From: Streptomyces sp. R21
GTDB taxonomy: Bacteria; Actinomycetota; Actinomycetes; Streptomycetales; Streptomycetaceae
Direction: 5' to 3'
Assembly: GCF_041051975.1 (NCBI RefSeq)
Contig: NZ_CP163435.1
Span: 1,612,001-1,676,000, forward strand
Length of the DNA: 64,000 nucleotides
The translations under genes and the position numbers were made by a program. Positions 56,623 through 64,000 of this stretch are shown here, in pieces. The notes beneath the pieces were generated by a model. It had not been told where the DNA came from, searched no databases, and saw only the letters and a list, made by a program, of their open reading frames with translations. Each line of letters begins with the position of its first letter. Position 1 is the stretch's first letter.

Positions 56623-56638
56623 GCTGTAAATATACAGC
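56623..56638. promoter_or_regulatory. AT-rich TetR operator GCTGTA-AATA-TACAGC
   Basis: A perfect 6-bp inverted repeat with a 4-bp spacer in the 183-bp divergent gap. Related TGTACG and GTATACGC half-sites flank it at 56589-56594 and 56617-56624. It is the most AT-rich part of the region and fits a promoter overlapped by an operator. Confidence 0.65.
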
Positions 56639-56692
56639 AGAGGACACAGACATCATGCCCCCTAGCACTCGACAACCGGGGGAGCGCTCGAG

Positions 56693-59377
56693 ATGACACC
56701 CGACCGGCCCCACTCCCCGCGCGTACCGCCCCGCGTGCCGTTCGCCGTGACCGAGATCAGTCCGGAAGCGCGGCAAGCGGCCGAGCGCGTTCTCGCGTCG
56801 GGCTGGGTGACCACCGGCCACGAGACGGAACTCTTCGAGGAGGAGTTCGCCTCGTACGTCCGCGCCGGTCATGCCGTCGGGGTGAGTTCCTGCACCGCGG
56901 CGCTCGAACTGACGCTGCGCGCCCTGCACCTCCCGGCCGGCAGCCGCGTACTGATCCCGACGGTGACCTTCTGCGGTGCCGCCCAGGCGATCCTGCACGC
57001 CGGACTGCGTCCCGTACTGGTGGACGTCGATCCGCGCACCGGGATGCCGACCCCGGCCACCGTCGCCACGGCTGCCCGGGCCTGCGGTTGCCCCGCCGCG
57101 ATGATGGTCCTGCACTTCGCCGGGGCCCCGGCGCCGGTCGCCGAACTCGCCGAGGCCGCCCGGCTCCCCCTGTCGCTGGTGATCGAGGACGCGGCGCACG
57201 CGCTCGGCACCACGGTGGACGACCGCCCCGTCGGGGGCCTCACCGCGGCGGCCTGCTTCAGCTTCTACGCGACCAAGAACCTGCCCATCGGCGAAGGCGG
57301 CATGGTCACCACGGACGACGCGATGATCGCGGAACGGATCCGCCGCACAAGGCTGCACGGTATGTCCGCGGACGCCTGGCGCCGCGATCTGCCCGGCGGC
57401 AGCTGGCGGTACACGGTCGAGGAAGCGGGCCTCAAGGCCAACATGACGGATGTGCAGGCCGCCATCGGGCGCGCCCAGCTGCCCCACGTGGCCGACTGGC
57501 AGCGGCGGCGCCACGCGGTGGCCGACCACTACGCGTCGGCCCTGGCCCCCGTGCCCGGCCTCGAACCCCTCGATGTCAGCGCGCACGGCACACACGCCCG
57601 GCATCTCTATCCGGTGCGGGTCCAGGAGGAGTACGGCATCGGCCGCGACGAGCTGGTCGAACGGCTGGCGGAACGCGGGATCGGCACCTCCGTCCACTTC
57701 ATCCCGCTGCACCGGATGCCGTACTTCCAGCGGTCCGCGATCACACCTCCGGGCGGTCTGCCCGGAGCCGACGAGCTGTTCCCGCAGCTGCTCTCGCTGC
57801 CCATGCACCCCCGCCTCACCGAGGACATGGTCGGCGAGGTCTGCGCGGAGCTGACCCGGCTCGCCGGGCCACCACGCACCGCACCCGCCCGCCCGCACCC
57901 GCCGCGCCCCGCCGGACTGCGCACCCTCGTCATCGGCGCGGGAGAGGCGGGACAGGCGCTCGCCCGGGACCTCGGACGGACCCCCGATTTCGGGCTGGCC
58001 CCGGTGGGCTATCTCGATGACGACCCGGCCAAGCAGCGGGCCGGCGCCATCGGCAACCTGCCTGTCCTCGGGAAACTGGACGACACCAAGGCGGCCGCGC
58101 TGAAGCACCGGATCGACGCGGTGGTCGTGGCCATCCCCGGCCTGAGCCCGGAGCGTTTCCGACAGGTGGCCGACGCGGCCGAGGCGACCGGGGCGAGCGT
58201 CCGCTATCTCCCGTCGTTCATCGCCGCCCTGCGCCGGGACGTGGCGGGCAGCGACATGCGTGCGCTGGACGTGCACAAGCTGATCGGCCGCGACGAGATA
58301 CACGTGGTCAGCCCCGAGGCGCGCTCCACCGTCGCCGGGCGCCGGGTCCTGGTGACCGGAGCCGGCGGCTCCATCGGCAGCGAACTGTGCCGCCAGGTAC
58401 GCGCCTTCGGCCCGAGCCGGCTCTTCCTGCTCGACCACGACGAGTCGAACCTGCACCGACTGCAACTGGAGCTGTACGGCGACGCGTTGCTCAGCGACGA
58501 CATCGTGATCTCGGACATCCGGGACCGGCCCCGTATCGACCAGGTCTTCCGCGAGCTGCGCCCCGAGATCGTCTTCCACGCGGCGGCGCACAAGCACCTT
58601 CCCCTGCTCGAACGTCACCCCTGCGAGGGCGTGAAGTCGAACGTGATGGGGACCGAGCATCTGGTCCGCGCCGCGGCCGCGCACGGCACCGAACGGTTCG
58701 TCCTCATCTCCACGGACAAGGCGGCCGATCCCGTCTCCGTGCTCGGCGCCACGAAACGCCTGGCCGAACTCATCGTGCAGGAAGCCCAACGCGGCTCCCC
58801 CGCCGGAACCGTGTTCACGGCCGTCCGCTTCGGCAACGTACTCGGCAGCCGTGGCTCGCTGCTGTCCGTCGTGGCCGAACAGCTCGGCACGGGCTCCGCG
58901 GTGACGGTCACCCACCCCGACGTCACCCGGTTCTTCATGACCATCGAGGAGGCCGCCGGGCTGGTCCTGGAAGCGGCCCGGATGGCCGCGGGCGGCGAGG
59001 TGTTCGTCCTCGACATGCACGACCCGATACGGATCGTGGACCTGGTGCGGAAGTTCGCCCAGTCGGTCAACGTGCCGGACGTGCACATCCGCTTCACCGG
59101 CCTGCGGCAGGGCGAGAAGCTCAACGAGACGCTGTTCTCCCGCCATGAACGGCACACGCGGACGTCCCATCCGCAGATCCTCGCCGCGTCGTCCACCCAG
59201 CAGCGGAGCGACTCCGCCGGCCTGTCGGAGCGACTGCCCGGCCTCTACGCCGCGGCGGAACGCAACGACACCGACGCCGTACGCCGCGCACTCGCCGGTC
59301 TCCTCCCCGGCTTCCCCGCCACCGCGGCCCGGCAGCCGCTCTCCGTCATGACCGCTCCGTACCCGGACGGCTTCTGA
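56693..59377 (+). CDS. Fused NDP-sugar aminotransferase and 4,6-dehydratase (PglE-PglF-like)
   Basis: One 894-residue frame joins two enzymes. Residues ~10-395 are a DegT/DnrJ/EryC1 PLP aminotransferase (GVSSCTAALELTLRALHL, VIEDAAHALGT, and the Lys in FYATKNLPIGEGG). After a Pro-rich linker, ~410-870 are a FlaA1/CapD-type dehydratase. This has a CoA-binding-like domain (VIGAGEAGQALARDLG) and an NAD domain (VTGAGGSIGSELCRQV, ISTDKAADPVSVLGATKRLAE). Together they would convert UDP-GlcNAc to a 4-amino-4,6-dideoxy sugar, normally the work of two proteins. GGGGGAG lies before the ATG. It leads the polysaccharide operon. Confidence 0.9.
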   Translation: MTPDRPHSPRVPPRVPFAVTEISPEARQAAERVLASGWVTTGHETELFEEEFASYVRAGHAVGVSSCTAALELTLRALHLPAGSRVLIPTVTFCGAAQAILHAGLRPVLVDVDPRTGMPTPATVATAARACGCPAAMMVLHFAGAPAPVAELAEAARLPLSLVIEDAAHALGTTVDDRPVGGLTAAACFSFYATKNLPIGEGGMVTTDDAMIAERIRRTRLHGMSADAWRRDLPGGSWRYTVEEAGLKANMTDVQAAIGRAQLPHVADWQRRRHAVADHYASALAPVPGLEPLDVSAHGTHARHLYPVRVQEEYGIGRDELVERLAERGIGTSVHFIPLHRMPYFQRSAITPPGGLPGADELFPQLLSLPMHPRLTEDMVGEVCAELTRLAGPPRTAPARPHPPRPAGLRTLVIGAGEAGQALARDLGRTPDFGLAPVGYLDDDPAKQRAGAIGNLPVLGKLDDTKAAALKHRIDAVVVAIPGLSPERFRQVADAAEATGASVRYLPSFIAALRRDVAGSDMRALDVHKLIGRDEIHVVSPEARSTVAGRRVLVTGAGGSIGSELCRQVRAFGPSRLFLLDHDESNLHRLQLELYGDALLSDDIVISDIRDRPRIDQVFRELRPEIVFHAAAHKHLPLLERHPCEGVKSNVMGTEHLVRAAAAHGTERFVLISTDKAADPVSVLGATKRLAELIVQEAQRGSPAGTVFTAVRFGNVLGSRGSLLSVVAEQLGTGSAVTVTHPDVTRFFMTIEEAAGLVLEAARMAAGGEVFVLDMHDPIRIVDLVRKFAQSVNVPDVHIRFTGLRQGEKLNETLFSRHERHTRTSHPQILAASSTQQRSDSAGLSERLPGLYAAAERNDTDAVRRALAGLLPGFPATAARQPLSVMTAPYPDGF

Positions 59378-60417
59378 TGTCCGCGCGCCGTCAATGGTCC
59401 CCCTGGCCGCCACGGCCCGTACCGCCCCGGCGACGCCGCCATCTGCTGCGCGCCCTGCTGATCTGCCTGCTGGCGGCCGTACTCGGGCTGGCCGGGCTCG
59501 TCATCGGCGGAGTGTGGTGGGGCACGAACCACTACGGCGACCAGGTGGCCCGCATTCCGCACGCCTTCCCTACCGGTCCTCGCCCGACCAAGCCGCCGGG
59601 GAACACCGGAGGCAGCACGTACCTCCTCGCCGGAGTCGACCGCCGCTCGGACAGACCGACCACCGGCAGCGAGGCCCGAGCGGCCCTGTGGAAGTACGGG
59701 GCTCAACGCAGCGACACCCTGATGCTGGTGCACTTCAGCGCCGACAAGGGCAAGGCGGACATCGTGTCCATTCCGCGCGACAGCTGGGTCCCCATCCCCG
59801 GACACGGCTCCGCGAAGATCAACGCCGCCTTCTCATGGGGCGGACCGGCGCTCATGGTCGAAACCGTCGAACAGCTCACCGGCAGCCGCATCGACCACTT
59901 CGGGATCATCGACTGGGACGGCTTCAAGACCCTCACCGACTCCGTCGGCGGCGTCCCGATCACCGTCCACGAGAACTCCTACGACTCGGAACAGCACCTG
60001 GGCTTCAAGACCGGCACCCGCACCATGAACGGCAAGGAGGCCCTGTCGTACGTACGGCAGCGGCACGGTCTGCCCGGCGGCGAGTTCGACCGCATCCGCC
60101 GCCAACAGCAGTTCCTGCTCAGCCTGGTCGGCCAGGCCCGCAGCCGGGTCAGCCTCACCGACCCCCTCGCGACCGACCACATGCTCAACGCGATCACCCG
60201 CACCGTCAGCGTGGACGACCACATGTCCAACACCGACCTGCGCAACCTCGTCCTCGGCCTGCGTCATCTGGACACCTCGCGGGCGTCGTTCGGGATCGCT
60301 CCGGTTGTCCGGTCGCAGATGATCGAGGGGCAGTACGCACTGATTCTTGACCGGCACGGGCTGCGAACGCTGTGGCGGGGCATCGAGACGGGAAGACCGC
60401 CCGCCGACGGAAAGTGA
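59377..60417 (+). CDS. LCP (LytR-CpsA-Psr) family glycopolymer transferase
   Basis: A 346-residue protein with one N-terminal membrane segment (LLRALLICLLAAVLGLAGL) and an extracytoplasmic LCP domain. Key parts are the conserved RSDTLMLVHFSADKGKADIVSIPRDSWV (split around the active site), INAAFSWGGP, and YVRQRHGLPGGEFDRIRRQQ near the end. LCP proteins move lipid-linked polymers onto peptidoglycan. The start overlaps the preceding stop by one base. This ties the operon to a wall-attached glycopolymer. Confidence 0.92.
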   Translation: MSARRQWSPWPPRPVPPRRRRHLLRALLICLLAAVLGLAGLVIGGVWWGTNHYGDQVARIPHAFPTGPRPTKPPGNTGGSTYLLAGVDRRSDRPTTGSEARAALWKYGAQRSDTLMLVHFSADKGKADIVSIPRDSWVPIPGHGSAKINAAFSWGGPALMVETVEQLTGSRIDHFGIIDWDGFKTLTDSVGGVPITVHENSYDSEQHLGFKTGTRTMNGKEALSYVRQRHGLPGGEFDRIRRQQQFLLSLVGQARSRVSLTDPLATDHMLNAITRTVSVDDHMSNTDLRNLVLGLRHLDTSRASFGIAPVVRSQMIEGQYALILDRHGLRTLWRGIETGRPPADGK

Positions 60418-60426
60418 GGCAGGTCA

Positions 60427-62034
60427 GTGCGGATCGGGCACCACACGGACCCCTTGCGCGGCGCACCCGGCACGGTCGGGAACGGCGGGCCGTCCGGGAT
60501 GCGTGGCGAGGCCCCGGCCGCCCCCGCCCGGAAGCTGTTCTCGGGGATGGGATTCAGTGCCCTGGCCCAGGTCGCCCCGCTGCTCACCAATCTGGCGCTC
60601 ACGCCGTATCTCATCGGTCATCTGGGGATCGACCGGTTCGGCGTCTGGTCGCTGATGGTGGTCCTGCTGGCGACGCTCACCGTGCTGGACGGCGGCGTCG
60701 GTGCCTCATTGGCGCGCTTCTACGCGTATCACGGTGCCCGCGGCGACCGGGAGGGGACCGGACGACTGGTCATCGGGTCCTTGACGGTCTTCCTCGGCCT
60801 TGGCGTCTGCGTCACCGGGCTGTGCCTGCTGCTCGCCCCGTCCGTGGTCGCCGCTCTCGATGTACCACCGCCGCTGCGGCACGAGGCCGAGCAGCTGCTG
60901 CTGATCCTCGGCCCGCTGCTGACGCTGGCCCTGGCATCGAACTCCGCCACGGCGCTGCTTCAGGCGAACGCACGCTTCGGGCGCCTTGCCGCCGTCAGCG
61001 GCGGGTCCTGTCTGGCCTACGCGATGGCTGTGACCTCACTGATCGGCCACGGCCCCGACCTGCCGCTCCTCGCGGTACTGGCCGCCGGGCGGTACCTGTT
61101 CGTGACGGTCGGTGGCCTCTGGGCGGGGGTCCGGCACATCCGCGTGCGCCGACCGCTGCTGCCGGAGGCGAGCGAGCGGCGTGACTTCGGCGCGTACGCC
61201 TTCCGCATGCAGTTGTCGGGCTTCACGGTGTTCCTCAACGGGGAGATCGACGCCCTGGTCATCGCCGTGCTGCTGCCCGTGCGCTACGTCGGTGTCTACG
61301 CGGCCGGCTACCAGGCCGCGATGGCCCTGCGCAGCCTGCCGCTGTATGCCTTCCCGCCGATCCTCACCCGCATGACCCGCGTCTACGCCGACCACGGACT
61401 CCCTGGAGCGGTGCGGGAGTTCTCCTCACTGGAGCGCCGCTGGCTGCCGGCGGTCCTCACCTACGGGGCGGTGACGACCGCGTCCGTGGGCCTGGCCGTG
61501 CAGGTGTGGCTGGGCACCGAACTGGCCCTGAGCGGAACCGTTGCCGCCGTCCTGCTGGCCGGGTACTCCCTGCAAGTGGCCCTCACCGGGATGCGCACCT
61601 GCGTGGTCAGGGCGATCGGGCGGCCCGGACTGGAGACTCGCTATTCCTGGTGTTCGACGGTGGTGAACCTGGCGCTGACCGTGCCGCTGACGCTCCTCTT
61701 CGGAGTCGTCGGGGTAGTACTGGCGACCTCGATCGGCCTCATGGCCGGTTCCTTGTACTTCGTCTTCCTGTGCCGACGACACGTCGGCCTGCGCGAGCAG
61801 CCGCTTCCGGGACGCTGGGTGCCGGCGACCGCTCTGGCCATGGTCGTGGCCTGTCTCGGGGAGCTCCTGGTTCTCGAGGCGGGGTGGCACGGTGCGCTGC
61901 CCCTGCTGCTGGCCGGTCTGCCGGTACTCGCCGGCCTCGCCGCCGCCTCGGCACTGATGGGGAGCGAACTCGCCGCGGATCCGCGCGCGGGTGAAAAGGA
62001 GTGTCCGCTCGGCAACAAGGAGGAGTCGTCATGA
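60427..62034 (+). CDS. Wzx/MATE-type polysaccharide flippase
   Basis: A 535-residue protein with about 12-14 membrane segments (GFSALAQVAPLLTNLALTPYL, LQLSGFTVF-like, YAAGYQAAMALRSLPLYAFPPIL). Flippases of this group turn lipid-linked repeat units across the membrane. The GTG at 60427 is 9 bp after the LCP stop. The end overlaps the glycosyltransferase start (ATGA). Confidence 0.85.
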   Translation: MRIGHHTDPLRGAPGTVGNGGPSGMRGEAPAAPARKLFSGMGFSALAQVAPLLTNLALTPYLIGHLGIDRFGVWSLMVVLLATLTVLDGGVGASLARFYAYHGARGDREGTGRLVIGSLTVFLGLGVCVTGLCLLLAPSVVAALDVPPPLRHEAEQLLLILGPLLTLALASNSATALLQANARFGRLAAVSGGSCLAYAMAVTSLIGHGPDLPLLAVLAAGRYLFVTVGGLWAGVRHIRVRRPLLPEASERRDFGAYAFRMQLSGFTVFLNGEIDALVIAVLLPVRYVGVYAAGYQAAMALRSLPLYAFPPILTRMTRVYADHGLPGAVREFSSLERRWLPAVLTYGAVTTASVGLAVQVWLGTELALSGTVAAVLLAGYSLQVALTGMRTCVVRAIGRPGLETRYSWCSTVVNLALTVPLTLLFGVVGVVLATSIGLMAGSLYFVFLCRRHVGLREQPLPGRWVPATALAMVVACLGELLVLEAGWHGALPLLLAGLPVLAGLAAASALMGSELAADPRAGEKECPLGNKEESS

Positions 62035-63215
62035 CAGGAACAGCGACGAACGGACCCGGCGCCACAGGAGCCAGGCGCGTTCTGATCGTGGCCCAGCTGG
62101 ACGGATACGCCAACAGCGTCAAGCCGCTGGCCATCGAGCGGTTCCTGCGGGAGCGCGGCCACGAAGTGGAGCTGGTGGACACCAACTTCCTGGCCCGCTC
62201 CTCCGGCACCTCGCTCGGGCGGAACCTGCCGGGATCCCTGCGTCCCACTCGGCTGGCCCTCTACACCAACGACGTGGCGTCCAAGGTGTTCACCCGCAGA
62301 TGGGGTTTCGGACGACGTCATCTGTCGTACTACGTCCTGCTGGCGGATCACCATCTACGCCGGCGCATCCTGCGGCGGGAGCTCCGGCTCGACGCGTTCG
62401 ATCTGGTCATCTGCGAAACGCCGTACGACGCCGGACTGTTGAAGACCCACACCTCGGCCGCGACCCTCTACGACTGCCCCAACCCCTGGGCCGACGAGGT
62501 CCTCTACGAGGGACGGCTCACGGAGCGGCAGCACTCGAGCTTCCGTAGCTGGGAGACGCGGTTCCTGGAGGACATGGACCATCTGTCCTTCTCCTGGGAG
62601 TCCTACGGCCGTTACGCCATGGCACGGTACGGCATCAGCGGACGAAACTTCGTTCAGCTCAACTGGGGTTGCACTCCGTCCACGGAGCGGGCGCGGTTCG
62701 CTGATCCGCCCCGCGTCGTCTACCTCGGCTCGCTCAGCTCGCGGTTCATCGACCTCCCGCTGCTCGTCAGGTTGAGCCGGCTGTACCCGTACATCGATGT
62801 GTACGGAGGGCCGCGGCCCGATCCTGGGCTCGGCCTGAACTACCGCGGCTACGCGTCTCCCGATGTCCTGTCGCGGTATCAGTTCGGTCTGATCACCTGC
62901 ACCCAGGACCCGCTGCGGCGGGAGGGCTTCTCGGCCAAGCACCTGCACTATCTGGCGCACGGACTGCCCGTGCTGGTTCCCGGCTGGCGGCGCCACCTCG
63001 ATCTGCTGCAGGGATCCGTGCCGTACACGGAGGAGTCGTTCGCCTCGGTCATCGGTGAACTGAGCGACGGAGCGCGGTGGCAGGCGGTCAGCGACGAGGC
63101 GTACGCACAGGCTCAGCGGCTGGACTGGAACCGGACTCTGGAGCCGCTGGAGAAGCTGCTCGAAGGGCAGCCGTCGAATGCGGCGGCCCGAGCCGCTGCC
63201 GTGCACGGCCGGTGA
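62031..63215 (+). CDS. Glycosyltransferase (GT-B-like)
   Basis: A 394-residue protein with an N-terminal VLIVAQLDGYANSVKPLAIERFL and a C-terminal half containing RVVYLGSLSSRFIDLPLLVRL and KHLHYLAHGLPVLVPGW. The latter resembles the nucleotide-sugar site of GT4-type enzymes. It probably adds a sugar to the repeat unit. ATG 62031 overlaps the flippase stop and has AAGGAGG upstream. The last 128 bp overlap the convergent polymerase gene. Confidence 0.82.
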   Translation: MTGTATNGPGATGARRVLIVAQLDGYANSVKPLAIERFLRERGHEVELVDTNFLARSSGTSLGRNLPGSLRPTRLALYTNDVASKVFTRRWGFGRRHLSYYVLLADHHLRRRILRRELRLDAFDLVICETPYDAGLLKTHTSAATLYDCPNPWADEVLYEGRLTERQHSSFRSWETRFLEDMDHLSFSWESYGRYAMARYGISGRNFVQLNWGCTPSTERARFADPPRVVYLGSLSSRFIDLPLLVRLSRLYPYIDVYGGPRPDPGLGLNYRGYASPDVLSRYQFGLITCTQDPLRREGFSAKHLHYLAHGLPVLVPGWRRHLDLLQGSVPYTEESFASVIGELSDGARWQAVSDEAYAQAQRLDWNRTLEPLEKLLEGQPSNAAARAAAVHGR

Positions 63216-64000
63216 CGGTGCGGGCGGTGAGCGGCACGAGTGTGACCGCGACAAGCGCGAAGGTCAGCGAGTTGCTGATGCCGAAGGACCAGGGCCGCTC
63301 CAGGACCGAGGCCAACAGGACCGGCAGCAGCAGGGACGCGGCGATCGGGAAGCCCGTGGTGCCGCCCCTGAGCAGAAGGTAGGCCAGCAGTCCGACGAAC
63401 AGCGCGAGGCCGATGATTCCGCCCGCGTAGAGGACGTCGATCCACTCGTTGTGCAGTGAGGGCGAGACAGCCGCCGGAATCTCCCCGCCGGGGTACTTCG
63501 CGGACCAGGCCTTGCCGCCGAAGCCGAGGAGCACCGAGTCCGGCAGTTCGCTCCGGGCCATGTCCCAGATGGTGGCACGCATCCCTAGGTCACCCAGGCC
63601 CCGGTGGTGGAAGGGCAGCAGAGCGCCCATGGCAGCGACCGCGCCGAGGACGGGCACGGCTGCCAGGATGCGTCCGGGCGAGATTCCCGGGACACCTCGG
63701 GGCTCCTCGTCCGGGAGCCTCGGACGCATCAGCATCAGGAAGGCCACGGTGGCGACCGCGGTCACCGAGGCCAGCCTGCTGCCGGTGGCCACGGCCACGA
63801 AGGCGAGGTAGCAGGCGAGCACCACGCGTACCCGTCCGCGCAGCCCGAGCCAGACGAAGGGGATGCACACCATGATGAGCAGGCTGTAGATGTTCTCGTT
63901 GGTGAAGACGCCGGCGTACAGGATTCCCAGGACACCGCACTGGTTGTCGGGCTCGCACTCCCGCAGCACGGTGGCGGGCTCGACGACCGCCTCGATTCCG
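63088..64000 (-). CDS. O-antigen ligase/polymerase-like membrane protein (cut by window edge)
   Basis: The C-terminal ~303 residues of a polytopic membrane protein. The Wzy/WaaL-type region is visible: GVFTNENIYSLLIMVCIPFV, GSRLASVTAVATVAFLML, a periplasmic loop, and SLHNEWIDVLYAGGIIGL. The conserved SxHNxxL-like HNEW signature is present. The frame is open to 64000, so the start is outside. The 3' end overlaps the glycosyltransferase gene by 128 bp on the other strand. It probably polymerises the repeat units. Confidence 0.82.
   Translation of the reverse strand, partial: GIEAVVEPATVLRECEPDNQCGVLGILYAGVFTNENIYSLLIMVCIPFVWLGLRGRVRVVLACYLAFVAVATGSRLASVTAVATVAFLMLMRPRLPDEEPRGVPGISPGRILAAVPVLGAVAAMGALLPFHHRGLGDLGMRATIWDMARSELPDSVLLGFGGKAWSAKYPGGEIPAAVSPSLHNEWIDVLYAGGIIGLALFVGLLAYLLLRGGTTGFPIAASLLLPVLLASVLERPWSFGISNSLTFALVAVTLVPLTARTVTGRARQRLGPPHSTAALRAASPAAPESGSSPAAEPVRTPRR

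Noticed and set aside
56510..59413. Upstream extension of the TetR frame opposite the fused sugar enzyme
   Set aside because: The TetR domain begins at ATG 56509 with a good ribosome-binding site; the extension is antisense to a conserved enzyme.

Overview
The window is high-GC actinobacterial chromosome, almost certainly Streptomyces. It shows dense GTG/ATG/TTG starts with ATGA overlaps, a SARP regulator with a TTA codon, DmdR/IdeR-type iron boxes, FurA-KatG, split cobalamin genes and tRNAs without encoded CCA. No insertion sequence, phage, CRISPR array or replication origin was seen.

Layout. 1-2.0 kb: aromatic catabolism on the minus strand (intradiol dioxygenase running off the left edge, plus an FAD phenol-type hydroxylase) with duplicated operator-like repeats upstream. 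2.2-5.4 kb: a second sliding clamp (DnaN paralogue) and a Fis-type regulator lacking the sigma-54 contact motif.

5.6-20.9 kb: a biosynthetic cluster that I read as a valanimycin-type azoxy natural-product pathway. The families of the valanimycin core are present: VlmA-like aminoacyl-tRNA-dependent transferase, VlmH-like N-hydroxylase, VlmR-like flavin reductase, VlmO-like membrane hydrazine synthase, VlmB-like diiron azoxy synthase, VlmJ-like kinase, VlmK-like MmgE/PrpD dehydratase and a SARP. MFS export and a TetR with two perfect operators complete it. The alkylamine seems to come from an aldehyde dehydrogenase-family enzyme and a class III aminotransferase, not from valine decarboxylation. 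A tRNA-Ser-like gene lies directly before the kinase. It has intact acceptor, D, variable and T arms and a G discriminator, but its anticodon loop cannot be normal. No seryl-tRNA synthetase gene is present. The strongest hypothesis here is that this RNA is a dedicated, non-decoding seryl donor for the VlmA-like enzyme.

20.9-33.2 kb: a five-gene overlapping operon in the order ATP-grasp, NIS synthetase, MFS, NIS synthetase, PLP decarboxylase. This is the order of the vibrioferrin pvsABCDE operon. It is followed by a siderophore ABC importer and an FhuF-like reductase, with an iron box before each of the two divergent units.

33.3-52.6 kb: ordinary chromosomal genes. They include a Tat-exported alginate-lyase-like protein, a small secreted protein, an SMP-30 lactonase, FadH-like reductase, an SDR, DUF1275, tRNA-Pro(GGG), DUF309, CobF, a DHA2 transporter with a C-terminal winged-helix-like domain, CobK, TauE/SafE, Dps, DUF3140 and an HhH-GPD protein. 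A decayed M24 peptidase and a frameshifted XRE-cupin regulator lie side by side. 52.9-55.7 kb: furA-katG with two strong terminators. 55.7-64 kb: a TetR and a divergent surface-polysaccharide operon (fused aminotransferase/4,6-dehydratase, LCP ligase, flippase, glycosyltransferase) facing a polymerase/ligase that runs off the right edge.
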